Positions 1-14,300 of a DNA stretch of 64,000 nucleotides are shown piece after piece; position 1 is the first letter of the stretch; each line of letters begins with the position of its first letter. The notes under the pieces are model-generated. The model was given only the letters and a program-made list of their open reading frames with translations. It made no database searches and was not told the origin of the DNA. A program made the translations under genes and the position numbers. Origin of the DNA: Bimastos eiseni (taxonomy: Eukaryota > Annelida > Clitellata > Crassiclitellata > Lumbricidae); the NCBI GenBank assembly GCA_959347315.1, contig OY365817.1:3774056-3838055 (forward strand), read 5' to 3'.

Positions 1-1730
1 CAGGCTCGAATATGTCAAAAGATGTACGAGGTGGCAAAATTGTGTCGCCTTGATCGTCTGAGGATGATGATTGTGATAAGAGTCTGTAACGGGAGACGGA
101 GAGAGGATACTTTGTCGGTGAAGAAAGACGCAAAGGAGTCGGCAATGGATGCATGTGGAATGGAGTTTCAAAGAGAATTAGAGGAGCCGCAATGGATAAG
201 ATTATTAACAGTTTTCCAAAGATTTCGAGGATTGGATGAATTTGAATGAAAGAGAGATGATAGGTAGTGCTTCTTGGCTGAGAAAAGTTGGCTGTGGTAT
301 CTGTTTGTTAGGGTTTTTAGTCTATTGAGAATGAATACGTTGTTTGTTTGTTTGTTGATTTTAGAGCTTGCAGGAAAGAGTTGAACCATGGATTTTTGGC
401 ATGAGATTCAGGCTTTGTGATGATTGGAGCATGTTTGTTGATGAGTTCAGACAAGGTGGAGTTGTATGCAGACAGGATATCTGTTGGAGGATTGAGAAGC
501 AGGGAGGAGGATTCAAGGTCAAGTTTGAATGCATCAAGGTCGATGGAGTTGATGCGGCGGAATGAGTGCAGCTTGGGTGAAGGGCGAAAAGATGGTTCAA
601 TGTTGAGCTTTGTGAAAATGGGATAATGATCAGAGGGCGAGTTGAGTTCACTGGTGATAGGCCAAAAGCGACAGAAGTAATGATCAAATCTAAGGTGTGG
701 CCATATATGTGAGTAGGGAAAGAGACATGTACGTTGGATCAGATTGAAAGAATTTAGAGATGAAAGAAACTGGGATGCAAATGGATCGCCAGGGTTGTCG
801 ACGTGGATGTTAAAGTCTCCAGTGAGGACAAATTCATGGGTGTGGTTACAGCAACAGATAGAAATGAATTGAATTCCTCAAGGAAAACACTTGGTTTTGC
901 AGAGTAAGCTGATGACGTCGGAGGTCGGTAGATATTGTAGATTGTTAGTTTAGATGTTGGTAGTTTGATGGGGACAGATGATGATTCGAAGGTTCTGTTT
1001 GAGTATGTGGGAGATGCAAGGACATCGGCTGGTTCACGTATCAGGAAGACAATCCCGCCTCCGATGTTAGACGTTGAAATGTCATTTTGGATGAAGCTTT
1101 AGGCTGCCGGGGTGAGCTAATGAGAGAGTAGCCGTCAGGTCGACAGCTGCAAAGTTGAGAGTTAGTCGCAGAAGAAGTGACCCAAGTTCCAGTTAAGGCG
1201 ATTACATCAGGCGGTGGTTAGATGATGAAATCATGTCATGTAAGAGCGATTAGAAATTGGCCGGTAGTTGGACAGTTCTTTGTCTAAGGATGGTTTTTTG
1301 AGGAGTGGTTTAACAATCGAGTTCTTGAAAAGCATAGGAAAAGTGCCAGTTGATAGAGACATGTTGATGACTTCGTAATTGTAGGAACAAGAAGAGTTGC
1401 ACAGTCTTTTAGTAAGGAGGTTGGAATTGGATCGAGGTCACATTGTTTGTTTTGAGAGGCTTGGATGAGGGTCATAATTTCTTCGTCAGTTGCAGAAAGA
1501 GGTCTAATGTTTTTCATTAAGAAGTGAGCGGATGTTGCGTGTGCAAAGGTTGAAAGTGGATGTAGAAAGTGGCCCGGGGTTCAAAGAAATGTTGCAGCAT
1601 AGGAGAAGGAGAAGTATAGATTGTAACATTTTATGAGGTTTGTAGCGAATGCGTGGTTGCGTGAGAAAATAACACAGTGGAATTACTGCGAGACCGCCAT
1701 ATTGGGCTGATGCTGTCGTGTGCATCGAGC
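1..1730 (-). mobile_element. Rearranged CR1/L2-like LINE fragment
   Basis: Read on the minus strand, pieces of a non-LTR retrotransposon polyprotein appear with many stops and frameshifts. An N-terminal segment containing LNPGP and RNIRSLL lies at about 1725-1510. A reverse-transcriptase-side segment (NKQCDLDPIPTSLLKDC, then ELSNYRPIS) lies at about 1515-1250. An endonuclease-like segment (DVIALT at about 1215, TGDFNIHV at about 800, SDHYPIF at about 630) follows, and then the endonuclease-to-RT linker to the left edge. The RT-side piece comes before the endonuclease piece, so this is not a simple 5'-truncated copy. It is a dead remnant. The clade call rests on remembered motif style. Confidence 0.75.
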
Positions 1731-2034
1731 ATTGATGAGTTGGGTGGGGAGTATGGAATGTAAGGCAGCGTAAGGAGATGAGGAGGAGGAGTATTCATGC
1801 ATGCATGATGCGGCGGATGAAGATGATTGGCTGGATGATAGTAATGGCGGTGAAGGGACAGGGATTTGAATAACAAAGTGTTCAGACAGAGAGGAAATGT
1901 CGAGCAGTTAAGCCATTTAAACAGATTATAGAAATAGGAACGGACTCACCAACTCCAGAGACAGATCCATGCTAAAAACAAGGGCCGGCATCTCGAGTGA
2001 GACGCCGAAAATTAAGAAAAGAAGTTTACGCTAA

Positions 2035-2290
2035 TAAATGCGCCGCGCATCTGCTGGCTCCCCACGTGACTGTGGGGCGCAGAACTGAGGAACCGAGTTC
2101 GAATCCCGCGTCCCCGTAAGGCTGACTTGTCCCTATTTTGCCAGGCGAAAGACAAAAGTAGACGTATAACGAATGAGCGCCTTGAATGGCTGCCGACAGT
2201 TAAATTCGACTCCTTTAACAACTAGTCGTCGTTCGTTCATACTGTATTTGTAATCATACTGCGTTATTGTCAGTTTAAAATTAAACGAAT
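2035..2290 (+). mobile_element. tRNA-derived SINE, copy A
   Basis: A box-B-like GAGTTCGAATCCC sits near 2096, followed by a body with CCCCGTAAGGCTGACTTGTCC and TTTTGCCAGGCG. It ends in a TTGTAATCATACTGC tail. A diverged copy sharing box B and body lies on the minus strand at 24930-25090. Tail-sharing copies lie at 29815-30065 and 31830-31915. The repetition with a conserved Pol III promoter box is why this is called a SINE and not a tRNA gene. Confidence 0.6.
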
Positions 2291-3062
2291 ATTGTTACTA
2301 GGATTAGTCTGGTCCAAATTATACGGATCATCAATGATTCTGGCAAAGCTGCGAGTTAAGAAAACCAGTTCTCTCCCTCGCCGTCTCATCTTCCCCTCCG
2401 AAAGTGTAGGGCCTACTCATCATAGCCGAGTTTGCTAGGGCGCACGCGTAGCAGGAATCCCAAACAAAAATTTTATACCCTTGAGGGATTTTCAACCCTC
2501 TGCCTCTCGTTCGCCAGTCCAGATCGCTGTATCAACCCTATAAAATCCTCTAGGCCTACGTAATAGAAATAATCCTCTGAGATACAATTTACATGGCAAC
2601 ATACAAATGTACAAACCGTAAGTGTCCTATTTCCCTTACAATCCAGTTGCCAGTCTTTTCAAACACCCGGAGCCTACTCCCAACTACTCTTGGCTGTTGA
2701 TGCACCGCAAATAGGTTAGCCAACCAACGGACCAGCCAGCTCCGCTTTGTAGCCTTTCAGCGCCGCGCGTGTATATCGATTGCCGAAGTGTGGTTTCAAA
2801 TTGGTACCGCGTGGAGAACTGTTAACTTCACGTAATCGAATTAGGCGACTTGAAAGTTAACGCCATCATAAGTAACTATAAGTTACTAGAATAAAACATG
2901 AATTTCGGGAACCGTATGCTTGGATTGACTTCGGATTCCTACTTTTTACATGGCACCGGCGATATTGCTGGCCTCCTTGGCAGCTAACCCGCATTTACAG
3001 TTGCAGCAAGCGGAATCGACAAAAAGATTTCCATTTTCAGGAAAGAAACAGAGTCCTGGTCA
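2291..3062. other. Intergenic, no gene seen
   Basis: No convincing exon, RNA gene or tandem repeat was seen here. The stretch ends at the 8-bp target duplication of the hAT-like element that follows. Confidence 0.5.
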
Positions 3063-3070
3063 GTGGTCAT

Positions 3071-4663
3071 CAGGGCTGTTAATATCGCGATAAAGTATCG
3101 CGATATATTGGTATCGACGATCTTTTTACAGTATCGCGTGTGTATCGCGATACTTTTTTAGCCAGTTATCGATACGCGATACCAATACTTTTTCCCCACC
3201 GTAATAAAATATTATAATATTTCTCTTCCACTTGAAATATTTGCCCAATGGACGGTTTTGGATTCTGCGGAGAGAATCTCAAGGGGGGGCGCCTCCTACC
3301 TGCCAATCATAATGGACCTGTACCAAGCAAGAGGTTTGGCAGCTGGATCATTGCTTGCAGATTCAGTCACTGGTCAGTGTTGGGACAATTGGCTCAGTGG
3401 CTCTCTTTCACCAGGCACATTGAGCAGAAGACGTTGGCTATTCGCATATCAATAAATAATTATAGGTCGCAACGATCACATATACACGAAAAGACACAAA
3501 CACAGTAACACACTAATACACACACACGCATATTGTTATGCATATCACATGGAAGCAGAGGGAAGGGTCATATATGTCAAGCATTTCGACCATGCAGAGC
3601 GTCTATCGCATACCTGCAGGCGAAACAAAGGCGCAATTGCAGATCTCCCATATGTAGAAGCACTATCTGAGGTCCACCAGCACAGAATATTCGAGTTTGT
3701 CATTTTGACACACACTCAAACAGGCAGGTGAATAGAGAGGCACCTGTATGGTATCTGAGATTTGATACCACAAAAGCGTAGGCTGACCAGTCGATGTAGT
3801 CCAGTATAAACAGCCACCCGACTGTTATCTCCATGCTCTACCTTGGCTTGTATACTAAGGCCCAATACATCAATCTAGCCCCTACGGAAAGCAAACGACA
3901 TTATTCCAGACAAGCAGGTAAATAGAGAGGCATCTGTATAGGCAGAAGTACTTCAATGAATATATAAAATGATATGCATAGCAATATGCGTGTATGTGGG
4001 TACGTATGTTTGTGTCTCTACGCGTATGTATATGTGATCATTGCGACTCATATTATTATTGATATGCAAATAGCCAAGTCTTCTGCCTGGTGAAAGAGAG
4101 GCCATTGTGTAGCACACATTTTGAAAATAATAATTTTCATAATAACTGTAGTTATTCTGATTTTAAAAAAATTATTATTTATTGATATGCAAATAGTCAA
4201 CGTCTTCTGCTCGGACATTGTGCCTGGTGAAAGAGCGCTAATTTTCAGAAACCCATTACTGACCAGTGACTGAATCTACAAGCAATGCCCCAGCTGCCAA
4301 ACCTCTTGCTTGCATTACCGATAGGCCATCGTGTAGCACACAATCTTAAAATAATAATTTTCATAATAATTGTAGTTATTCTGATTTGCAATTATACTGA
4401 TCTTTGACATGTGAAAATAATAATTGTAATTATGCTGCTTTATTGTATGTAAAATTAACATTGCAGTTATACTCCTTTTTCTTTAGCACATTTTCTTTAG
4501 ACATGTCCTGTGCGAATAAATAGGAAATTTGCTCGTCAAAAAGTATTGGTGAAAGTATTGGTATTGCAATACTTTTAAGAAAAAATATTGGTATTGCAAT
4601 ACTTTTTTGATGAAGTATTGGTATTGGTATCGCAATACTTTTTCAGTATTGTTAACAGCCCTG
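3071..4663. mobile_element. Non-autonomous hAT-like DNA transposon
   Basis: Both ends carry the terminal inverted repeat CAGGGCTGTTAA (12 of 12 bases). The flanks are GTGGTCAT (3063-3070) and GTGGTCAC (4664-4671), an 8-bp target duplication with one mismatch, as hAT elements make. Subterminal DNA is packed with TATCGCGATA and TATTGGTATTGCAATAC palindromes. Inside, roughly 3320-3455 reappears inverted at about 4165-4320, giving a large fold-back. A shorter related block lies near 4065-4110. A GACAAGCAGGTAAATAGAGAGG-type block occurs twice directly, near 3720 and 3910. No transposase reading frame is recognisable, so any movement would depend on an element elsewhere. Confidence 0.8.
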
Positions 4664-4671
4664 GTGGTCAC

Positions 4672-6582
4672 GAAGTAAGCTAATCATAACATATCGGAAC
4701 CATTTTCTAACCTTCAGAGTGTTGGCCTCACACCGTAGTACAGGGTTGCAGAGTACTTTGTTAGTTTAGGACTAGGCCAACTTTGTTAGTGTATGCCACA
4801 CACAGTGGCAGACATTCGGAGGCCATTCTGGACTCGTACACTGAGAGTCTGAGACTGTTGGTGATTAGTCTATAATGTGCAAAAGCCGAGTTTAACTTAA
4901 AACCGTTATGTATAATTGGAGTTTTGGGATCCTAGGCGCGGCCAGTGCGCCTAAAGGTAGACGCGTCCCTTTACTACTTTGACTGCGAGAAATCCACGAC
5001 TGTCAATCACAACAAAGGGCAGATCGGTCATTCAATCGCAGAACAGGAAACTATGTCAAGACGGCGCGGTGCATGCCGGTTATACAGCGAAGACTTGAAT
5101 CGCAACATCCAGCTATTTCATACGCCAACGCGTTAGCATTGTTAAATACAATGATTCATGTAATTCTGCTTTGTTACGAATACCCTTAATCCTCTCCAGA
5201 GCTATGTACAGGCCTAAGGTCAACTCTTTCAATTATTATAATTTTGATGCTTTCTTTTATTACCTGTGCGCACATTTTCTTTTTACCGTCATTTCATATT
5301 TTGCAAAGTCATTTGATGCGATTGCTCAGAATAAGAAATTGACTTAATTTCATAAAAATGTCATAAAAACTTTTATAAAAACGTCAGGTAGACTTCAGTA
5401 AATAGAAATGTATCACTGTACTCATCTCAAGTATGGAGAGTTGGTATCCGATTACGATCAGAATATAGGCCTAATATGAAATAAGAGCATTTTCCATGCG
5501 GCATAATTTTTGGTGATGCGACTACATAAGTCGCGACGCGTACATTTCCTAATTAGACCTTATTCAACGCGTGGGTCCCAATGAACATTTTGTTCGTGAG
5601 AAGAGTCCTTGATCTCACTGTCACCAAACAAGTCTTGTTTGACCATCTGCACGTGTCGCTCATTCAACAAGAGTATTAAATTTGGGCTGAACTAAAAACG
5701 CGCTGTGGAGATCAGAGATGTGTATCATATAGTGCTATATAAGGAGACGCAAACCTGTCCAAGGTCATCACAAAGGTCATGTCATCAGACTCGAAGTCTT
5801 GAACCCACCACCGTTAGAAGATCAGACACGGTAGATCACGTACCGAATAAACGCCAGAATAAAACGATAATACGAAATGGTCAACTTGGATAAACTCCAT
5901 CGATGTTCACGCTCTGTCCAGCGCCAGTCCCAAGCATGGAGAGGAGAGGAGGTCGACGCTGATGGGCGGCATAATCGCATTGTCGTCAAACCGAAAACCC
6001 ATAGTGTACATGTATACATAGCCAGTTTAATAAAAAAAATCAGACGAATGCAGTTCAGACGAATGCAGTTAGGTTATCGGATTTATGACTCCACTCCAGT
6101 AGACAATCCATGCAACTGAGACGACTAGAACGATGAACAGACGAATCAGTTAAGGTTTCCTACTTTCTAAAAGGTATATATACTCCTATAAAGTTATGCA
6201 TATACTCCTGACATTCAGCGTATACGGAAATGCGTAGAATTACATTACTCAAACGACTTTGTCAGATCTAGTGGTACACATGCAAGGCTGTCAACAGGGT
6301 GATTGGGGATTCAAATTGACACTATGGAAAAGAAATGTTTCGAATTCCTGGAATCAATATTCTTTCTTCTTCTCCTACTACCGCTCCCGGTAATACTATC
6401 ATTACCGTATACTCTCAGTTTTTCCTGATGTAGAGCAACAACAGAGGCAGCAAAAGCACCACTACCAAGTTAGTACCAACACTACCACTACTCCACCAAC
6501 AACGAATACTACAGCCTCTAGACAATTAATACTTCTATTCCTCTTCTTCTTCTTTTCCTTCTCCTTTCAGCGAATGAAACCT
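4672..6582. other. Intergenic, downstream of the SLC5 gene
   Basis: No gene was recognised. At about 5905-6010 there is a plus-strand copy of a dispersed repeat with GCGCCAGTCCCAAGC followed by GAGGTCGACGCTGATG. A short tandem TCAGACGAATGCAGT lies near 6043-6070. The part near 6583 should hold the 3' UTR of the minus-strand SLC5 gene. No clear polyadenylation signal was identified. Confidence 0.45.
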
Positions 6583-9500
6583 TTAAGTAAAGTCTACTTT
6601 AGTTTCCTGTACAGAAGTGAAATTATCTGCATTCGGATCGTTCTTATTGTCGTTCTCATCAGACCACCCACACCCGTGGAACCTCATCAGAAGACGCTCG
6701 TCGACCTTTGCTTCGAGATCTCGGTCTCCTGTTTTGAAAGTAAAACAATTCCAAGTGCTTAACACCAGGGCACATCATGTCAACAACCACTGAGATAAAA
6801 GAAAAGCATTAATTTTTATTCTACCATGAGGTATGCTTATACATCTCTGTAGTAAAAAGTATCTTTTAACCAATATCACTAGCACTATCACTTTTCTAGA
6901 ATGCAGCGATGATACATACACGTATCTAAGGTTCTTCAACATAATGTATGGAGACAAATCATTATTATTATTGATTATTACTATCTTTATTATTATTACT
7001 TTTCCACCTATTATATATCAACGATCCCTTGACATTTAAAAACAATTATCATCATTAATTCATCATCATCATCATCAGTAATATTGCTATTTTATTTATA
7101 TCATTAATGGAGTCAATATCGATCAAAGTTTTTTTAATATAATTTCTCACCATCAGATCATTTTTAAATAGTATTATTCATAATCTGCTAGAAATCACGG
7201 ACCGGACTTGAATTGTATTAGATGGGAGTCCGGACTGAACTGGATTGAACTAGATAACAACCTTCTCAGTTGTTGGTCCTTCCACCTAGAACACATTCTC
7301 CTTATAAGATGCGACTGTTGCAAAGGAGTTAATATGCTCTGCTTAAGTTGCTTAAGACGGAGTTGTGTCGCCGTGGTTGGGCTGAGAAGACTTCTTCAGG
7401 AAGTTGAGGGGCGCTATATAAATGTCCAAATACGTGAATGAATGAATAATCTCAAATCAAAACATAATACATATTATGCTAAACATCTGATGACGGAGCA
7501 TTCATTCATTGATAGCACGTAGCGGTTGAGAGTTAAGAAACTGCTCACGAATTCTACACAGCAGCAGTCGTCCTCAGGTAGGATGATCAAACCCATATTA
7601 CAAGGCAATCACTTCAACCAATCGGCTACCGTGCATAGCAATTAAACATTAGAATAGATTGCACATACTCATGATGAAGGAAGCTATCAATCCAATGAGA
7701 CCAGTAACGATCGCTCCAAATGGTAGGAACCACATATAGGACATGGCATAGAAATTCTCCAAACCTTTCAGATCAGTCTGCAGAAAGATAACAGTCTTCA
7801 TGAAAACGCTGTGTAACGTAACAATAGTGTAACATATTAACATTTTAACATAGCGTAACATGTTAATTATAGATCATTTGTGTTCAACTTTCAACATTCG
7901 ATCGAGCTATTCTATTTTGTTTAAGTTGTCAGAGTTTTCAACTTTCAACATGGAATTCATTCATTTTCTCACCTCCTCAGCAACAAAATCAGGAAACTAG
8001 AATGTTTCACGAATCGTCAGTTGACTGTTTAAACACCTTTAATCGGTTAACAGCGCAAAATTGAATAAGATCAATCAATACAGTTGTTATGCAAGCTACG
8101 CGACTGTTTGCACTCTGACAGCGCCAGTCCCAAACCTGGATAATGGAGGCTGGCGACGCTAACGATCTTTGTTACCAGTGTCGTTAAACTGCAACTATTA
8201 CTACTATTTGCTATACAGCGTTCGTGTACTTTGGTGATTTGAGTCAGTTTCCGGATAGGTATTTGACGACAGTTTGGTCGAGTTGATAAAAACGTAACTT
8301 AAAATAAGATCATCAAAACAGAAGCTCGTGTTATAAGCTGGTTACTGCTAAAACTCATAATGGTTCCATGTAGGCCTAACCTATCATTATTGTTATTAAG
8401 GTCACACTGAAACGTGAATCTGAGGCGCGGATAGTCGGTCGTGAGGAGAAGATGAACTTAGATTTCAAAAGCCTTGAAAGTCAAGGAATTTTGAGTCGCT
8501 TTTTGACAAAAGGTATAGTGAATTTGAGCTACGAAAAAGGAGTTGCAGTCTTCTTTCTACTCTTTTCTCAAATCTGCCCTAGTTGGTCATGGTTGGACTG
8601 GGAGTGGTGCCTCCAAATAGATTTCTTGAACAGATGCTACTTTGCTTGATTTATTGATTGATTTATTGATTGATTAATTTGGTTGATTGTTGATTGATTG
8701 GATAGCCGCCGTTCTGTGTTTAACGTTCAGGACCATCAATGCCTGGATGCTTACCGCGTGGCCTCTAGCTTTTGGCGCAGCCTCTGTCGTTAGGTTCCAG
8801 TTCCTCTTGGCACCGATTCTATCCAAGACTTCGAAGCTTGTGTAGTTTTGTGAGGAAGAAAGGAATGCGATGCTACTGTTTCCATGGGAACATTGCTCCA
8901 CGGATACGGGCGGAAGAGGGTAATTGTAGCGAACAGTCATGGACCCCATGCACAGCCACAGACTAACGATTATGCCAATGATGCCACCCAGGAGCATTCC
9001 CTTGAACACACACACCCATCTTATTCGTTACGATTGAGTAGCAGCCTAGCCTTACCTAGCATAGCATTGAATAGAACATCAGAATTACAGCCTATCACAT
9101 CACACCTCAACGTATCATAGCACAACACATCATAGAAGGACTATTTGAACATTCTTCTTACATTCTTTCACAGGTTCTTCTTCGTCAACTGCTCTGAACA
9201 GATAAATGGACGTTGAAGTGCTTAGCTTCTCGTTACCCCATCAGTAAAGAACGTCTTCAACCAGAATATGTTTCTACCATGCCCAAAACTATGCTCATCG
9301 TGTAGTATTCAACCCTCGTTGCATATCATGGTCATCGTCATCATCATCGTCATCATCATCATCAATATAATCATCAATATAATCATCACCATTATCATCG
9401 TCACCATAACCACCATCATCAACCACATCATTATCATCACCACCATTATCAGCATCATCACCATTGTCGTTATCCACCACCCGTCATCGTCATAACAATC

Positions 9501-11272
9501 ATCGTCGTCGTCATCATCATCCTTCACGACTGATAAACGTCTCAACCTTCCAGTTGGCATGTCTGGATAATCCTCCTAGAATGAAGAGCGCCATCAGAGG
9601 ACCATAGGCCGTGTTAAGCATAGCCATCATCACCTGCAACAAACAGGGCAACTTATATTATATGGTTAGGGCCCAACTAATTCTCCTACGACAGATACAT
9701 GCATCATGCCTTTACATATACCATCTACCACTTGGAAGCGAGGCAAAGCATTGGAACAATTGTCGTGCAGTGGGGCATCATATACCCCAACACATACTTT
9801 TACTTGTAAGATGCAATAGGCCTGCTTACATGTAACAGCTACATTACATCAATTTAGAGCCAGTGAGCAGTAAAGTCTTTTTGACTGAGTGACCGATTGA
9901 CCGACCAACCGACCGACAGATTGACTGGCTGAATGGTGAGCTAAACTATAGGCCTAGTCTTAAGATAACCAATAATAATCAGTAAGACTGGTGATAATCA
10001 CGAACAATAACTTTTGTTATTCAATCATGATTAAAATTGTCAACAACTGATAATCCTGCTAGATCCACTTTTCACTTGTAATTTCAGTCCTGGTTCGCTA
10101 CATTACGAAAGAAACCAACAGAAATATAATGTAAGCAAACAAAAGTAATTAATTATATAGAATGCAAAATGACAATTGCAGATGAACCATCATTGTGTCT
10201 TTGTGAAGAACAGTTTCTCTCATTATGTAGCACCTATTCAATCTTTTAGCAGTCGACAGGAATCCGTTGGTTGGTTCCAGGCATGTGCGTGGGCCCACCA
10301 TTGGCGACTCTCTCAGCTTAATGTGCAGAGCTTTGCTAACTAATGTAATTCATTATTCCGTAACAACGTTCATCATCGCATAGGCCAGCACAAACAGCAC
10401 CGCTGGGTTGACAGCTTGAAGAGGTGCTATATAAATTTTCAAAATGAATGAATACAGTAAAAGAAGATAGTAGGACTCTTGCTACTATAAAGGCAGGCAG
10501 AACACACAGTAATGGTTTGAGCCGTACTTGCGTGACGGGACCTGGAACAGAGGCGGAAAAGAAAGCCACTCCAATGGAAATCGTTCCAAACAACACCACT
10601 GAAACAGAAATGGATAAATATGGCCAATTCAGCGATTACTAGCGTCAAAATCAGGTCAATGGGAATACAAAGAGTCATTATTATTATTGCTATTGATATT
10701 GTTTTATTGTTATTGATGTTGGTGTTGTCACTGTCACAGTTGTTGGCGTCGTTGAAGCTATTGTTCTTTTTATAATGTTTCTATTATTAGTAATATTATT
10801 ATAATTATTCACACGATGTATAAAGGATTCATCAGGCTCTTAGATACTATCATAAGAGTACGAATGATTTTGGAATCATAATGATAAAAATTATGATCAT
10901 TATTATTATAATTAGGTCTACTATTATTACAACTATTAATATTAATTTACTCTTACTCAAGGAACAAATAATAATTACGTTAGTGACTCTAAAAAATATC
11001 TCAGAGGTTTCAGGCCTCGTTCCAGGATACGCAATTGGAATTGCAATTCCAATATGTGGACACAGATGGAAAAGCGTTGGAAAGGAAGTTCTTGATTTAA
11101 TCGTCATTATAATATAATTATTATTATTATTGTCGTTAATTAGGAACTGCCATAGCGCCAGTTCATGATATGCAAGAAAGAAATCGATCGATGGTACACC
11201 AGAGCCAATGTGCAACTGCGTGGGTCAATATCCAGAAGAGCAGTCCGTTAGAAACAGAGACAAACACGCGCA

Positions 11273-11331
<59 letters not shown>

Positions 11332-14300
11332 TGACAGACGGGATGAGCAATTAGAAACCGATAACTTTTAAGTGGAGAATGAAGCAAAACAAAAGAACAG
11401 ACCTAGTGTATAATATACAAGGAAGCAACCTATGGTAGGCCTACACCAGAGCCAAGGTACAACTGGGTCAATATCCAATGAGAGCAGATCTAGTATATAA
11501 AATAGGGAGCAAATTCTAAATTTTAGGTCCAGCAACAAAAAGTTCGTCGACTCAACACAGCACACTCATTGCAGACATAGTATAGTTGCAACCGAAGCGA
11601 GAAGACATATATTTGCAATTATTCAACTCAATTCAATTTATACAATTAAAAGGGTTGGTTATAATTCGATATTCGTTTTATGCTAGAACCAAGCAGTCAC
11701 AAACCTCAACTTAGTTTAAGAAAAACATTCGTTTTATACAAGTGTACTTAGAAAGTAATTCTTTATCGAGATTATATTGAGGGTCACAATGTGATTTGTT
11801 TAGTAGGCTACCATATAGTCTGGTTCCTTTGATGCTCAAAAGGCAATCATTAGTTGGACAATGTCTTAATTGTCTATTGAGTTCATGGATTTCACCTAAG
11901 AGTTCTGTACAGCACTCGAGATATGAAATAACTATTGTCCAGAGCAGGCAGTGAGAACTCAAGTGGCCTGTAGGGTACACGATCATTACGACATTCAGCA
12001 ACTGGAAGGAGACAGGTGACATTAAGAAAGGAAATTGACTCACCTAAGAACCTGTTGATTAAAGCCTTCTTAGATTCTGGTAAATGATTCAGCTTCCATG
12101 CGAGGATATCCTCCCAACAATTCGCGGCTGCACCACTCAACCACGAAGACATGGAACTTAACATAGAAGACACACAACACGTGAACGGGACAGACATCGT
12201 GAACTAAATTTTTTTAACAATATACAATACAATACAACTGTAATTTCATAGTGCCCTCTTTACAGAAAGTTCAGAAGTGCACCTTGAAGCCGGGCAACCA
12301 TTAAGAGCCATAGGCAGACTGGAACAGGTAGGTTTTCAGGTTAGAGCGAAAGAGATGCTCACTGAGAGAGTTGCGAACACGAGGAGATAGTGTTTCAGAT
12401 GGTGGGACCGGCAACAGTGAATGACTGCCGGCAGAAGACAAGACGTGTACTACGGACAACGTACTTTCCAGCAAAGGCTGATCTAAGAGAAGAGCGGTCT
12501 TTAACACGAGCTGCAAAGTGTGACCATAGAGGACAGATAAGACGGTAGATGACCTGTGCGTGCTCTGTACATGTAATTTTAAATTGACGAGCTGCAGTGT
12601 GATTACAAACATAGTTTGAAAGAATGACGACAAGTTATTACAAGATTCGAATTTAACTGTTGGCAGCCATACAAGGCGTCCATTGAGTAAAATATCCAAT
12701 GTAACCAAAGCCGATTACCGAAAGAAAGGCTAGTCAAACTTATGGAGTATAAGAGTATCGAATTTTGCTCCAGAGCGCACGCCAATGTGTTATTTATTAT
12801 GATATACGACCATCATAAAGCTCGGTTCTAAAGCAAAGTGGAGAGCACCACCTTATTCACGAGCGCTGCTGATGAGGACTGGACATAGTGCACTGATCGA
12901 TAGTAGGAATAATTTAGTTGACCAGATATTAATTAGACTCATTGATTAAGCTGATAATTACCTCAACGCTCCTCCATAAAGTGCGGAAAGAAACAGTCCA
13001 GCGAAGCCAGGAGAGTCGACGAATATCGTTACAACGAAATAAGGCAGCAACTGCAGACGTCAGTCACACACGATACGGTCAATTAATAAGTAATGTAATC
13101 TATCAACGTAACAGTAGATTGTAATGTAACGTAATTGAAGAAAATCAACTGCAGAAAACTCAGAATAGTATTAGCATATAAAAGAGGCACTTCAGCTTCT
13201 GGGTTGAAATGAACATCGATGCAGTTATAACACGAGGCCCTGCAGAGTGAATGTGGAAGAGGACATGTATACTGTTGTATCTGCAACTATATTATCAGGT
13301 CAGGAGACAGAAGTCGAGAGCTGAAGAGAGGTGGAGCGGATCTGTTGCTGGATTGAAGCATGGCATGTGTTTCTGCAACCAATGCTTATTTAAAACAAAA
13401 GAAAGTGTGCAACAAGAACGTTAGTTTGGAAACATCAATGAGCGGGAAGGCAACATCATACATGTACTCTAATGATTGACGTCCACAGAGGGTACTGTCA
13501 TTTGGGCCAATTTACCAGTCTACCCAAGTAATATCACCTGCATAAGCAGTAGTAATTAATTGTAGTTTCAGGCTAACGACACTATACGTGAAAACAATGA
13601 TCATTAGCACCGTGGCCCTAAGCTATTATTGAGCCAAATGGAGCTGGTTTCAAAACGTTGATCGGCTAGATATATCACTATCGCCGCTAACTGAGTTGAT
13701 GCCTCCCACTTGTTCGGGTAACACTAGCCCAAAATTCAAATCTACAGAATTATCAGGAGATGCTGACTGACTGATCGATTGTCTGACCTGGTTAGCATTT
13801 GTGATATCTCTGTTGGCCAGAGGATCGCATTTGATGCTCGCGTAATAAGCCAATACTATTAGTCCAATGATACAAGCAATGGAAGTCATTAGGACCAGAG
13901 GAATCATGTTCAATAGAACCGTTCTACAAGACAACACCAGTTATCAAAGAACGATAGCAGTCGAATAATACAGTACATATGCATTTGATACAATACAATA
14001 CAATTCTCTGACACGACAAAGCGCTACTGAATAAGCTGGTACCCGGCGTTTAGCTCTAGTGTGTCGATCTATAAATTTGGAGTTTACAAATACAAAAACT
14101 ATCGAACAGATTTGTGCCAAAGAGTTTTGAATTTTGATATGCTCTCGCGTCTTTTTAAAATTGGAAATCGACATAACATAAGGGTTGTAAAGTGGTTAAG
14201 AAGACGTTTAGGCTGTGTTGAAATCACTCCAAATTATTCTGGAACATTCTTAATAGCGCAATTTTCAAAGCTTCGTCGCAAGAGCTGTGATAATATCAAC

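Noticed and set aside
361..687. A 108-codon minus-strand frame as a host gene
   Set aside because: It continues the endonuclease-side protein of the broken LINE in neighbouring frames.
9268..9560. Poly-Ile, poly-Asp and poly-Met frames on both strands
   Set aside because: Translation of a CAT microsatellite.
11711..12197. Minus-strand open frames first suspected to be a retroelement protein
   Set aside because: Positions 12156-12044 turned out to be SLC5 exon 10, joining in phase to its neighbours; the remainder is intron.
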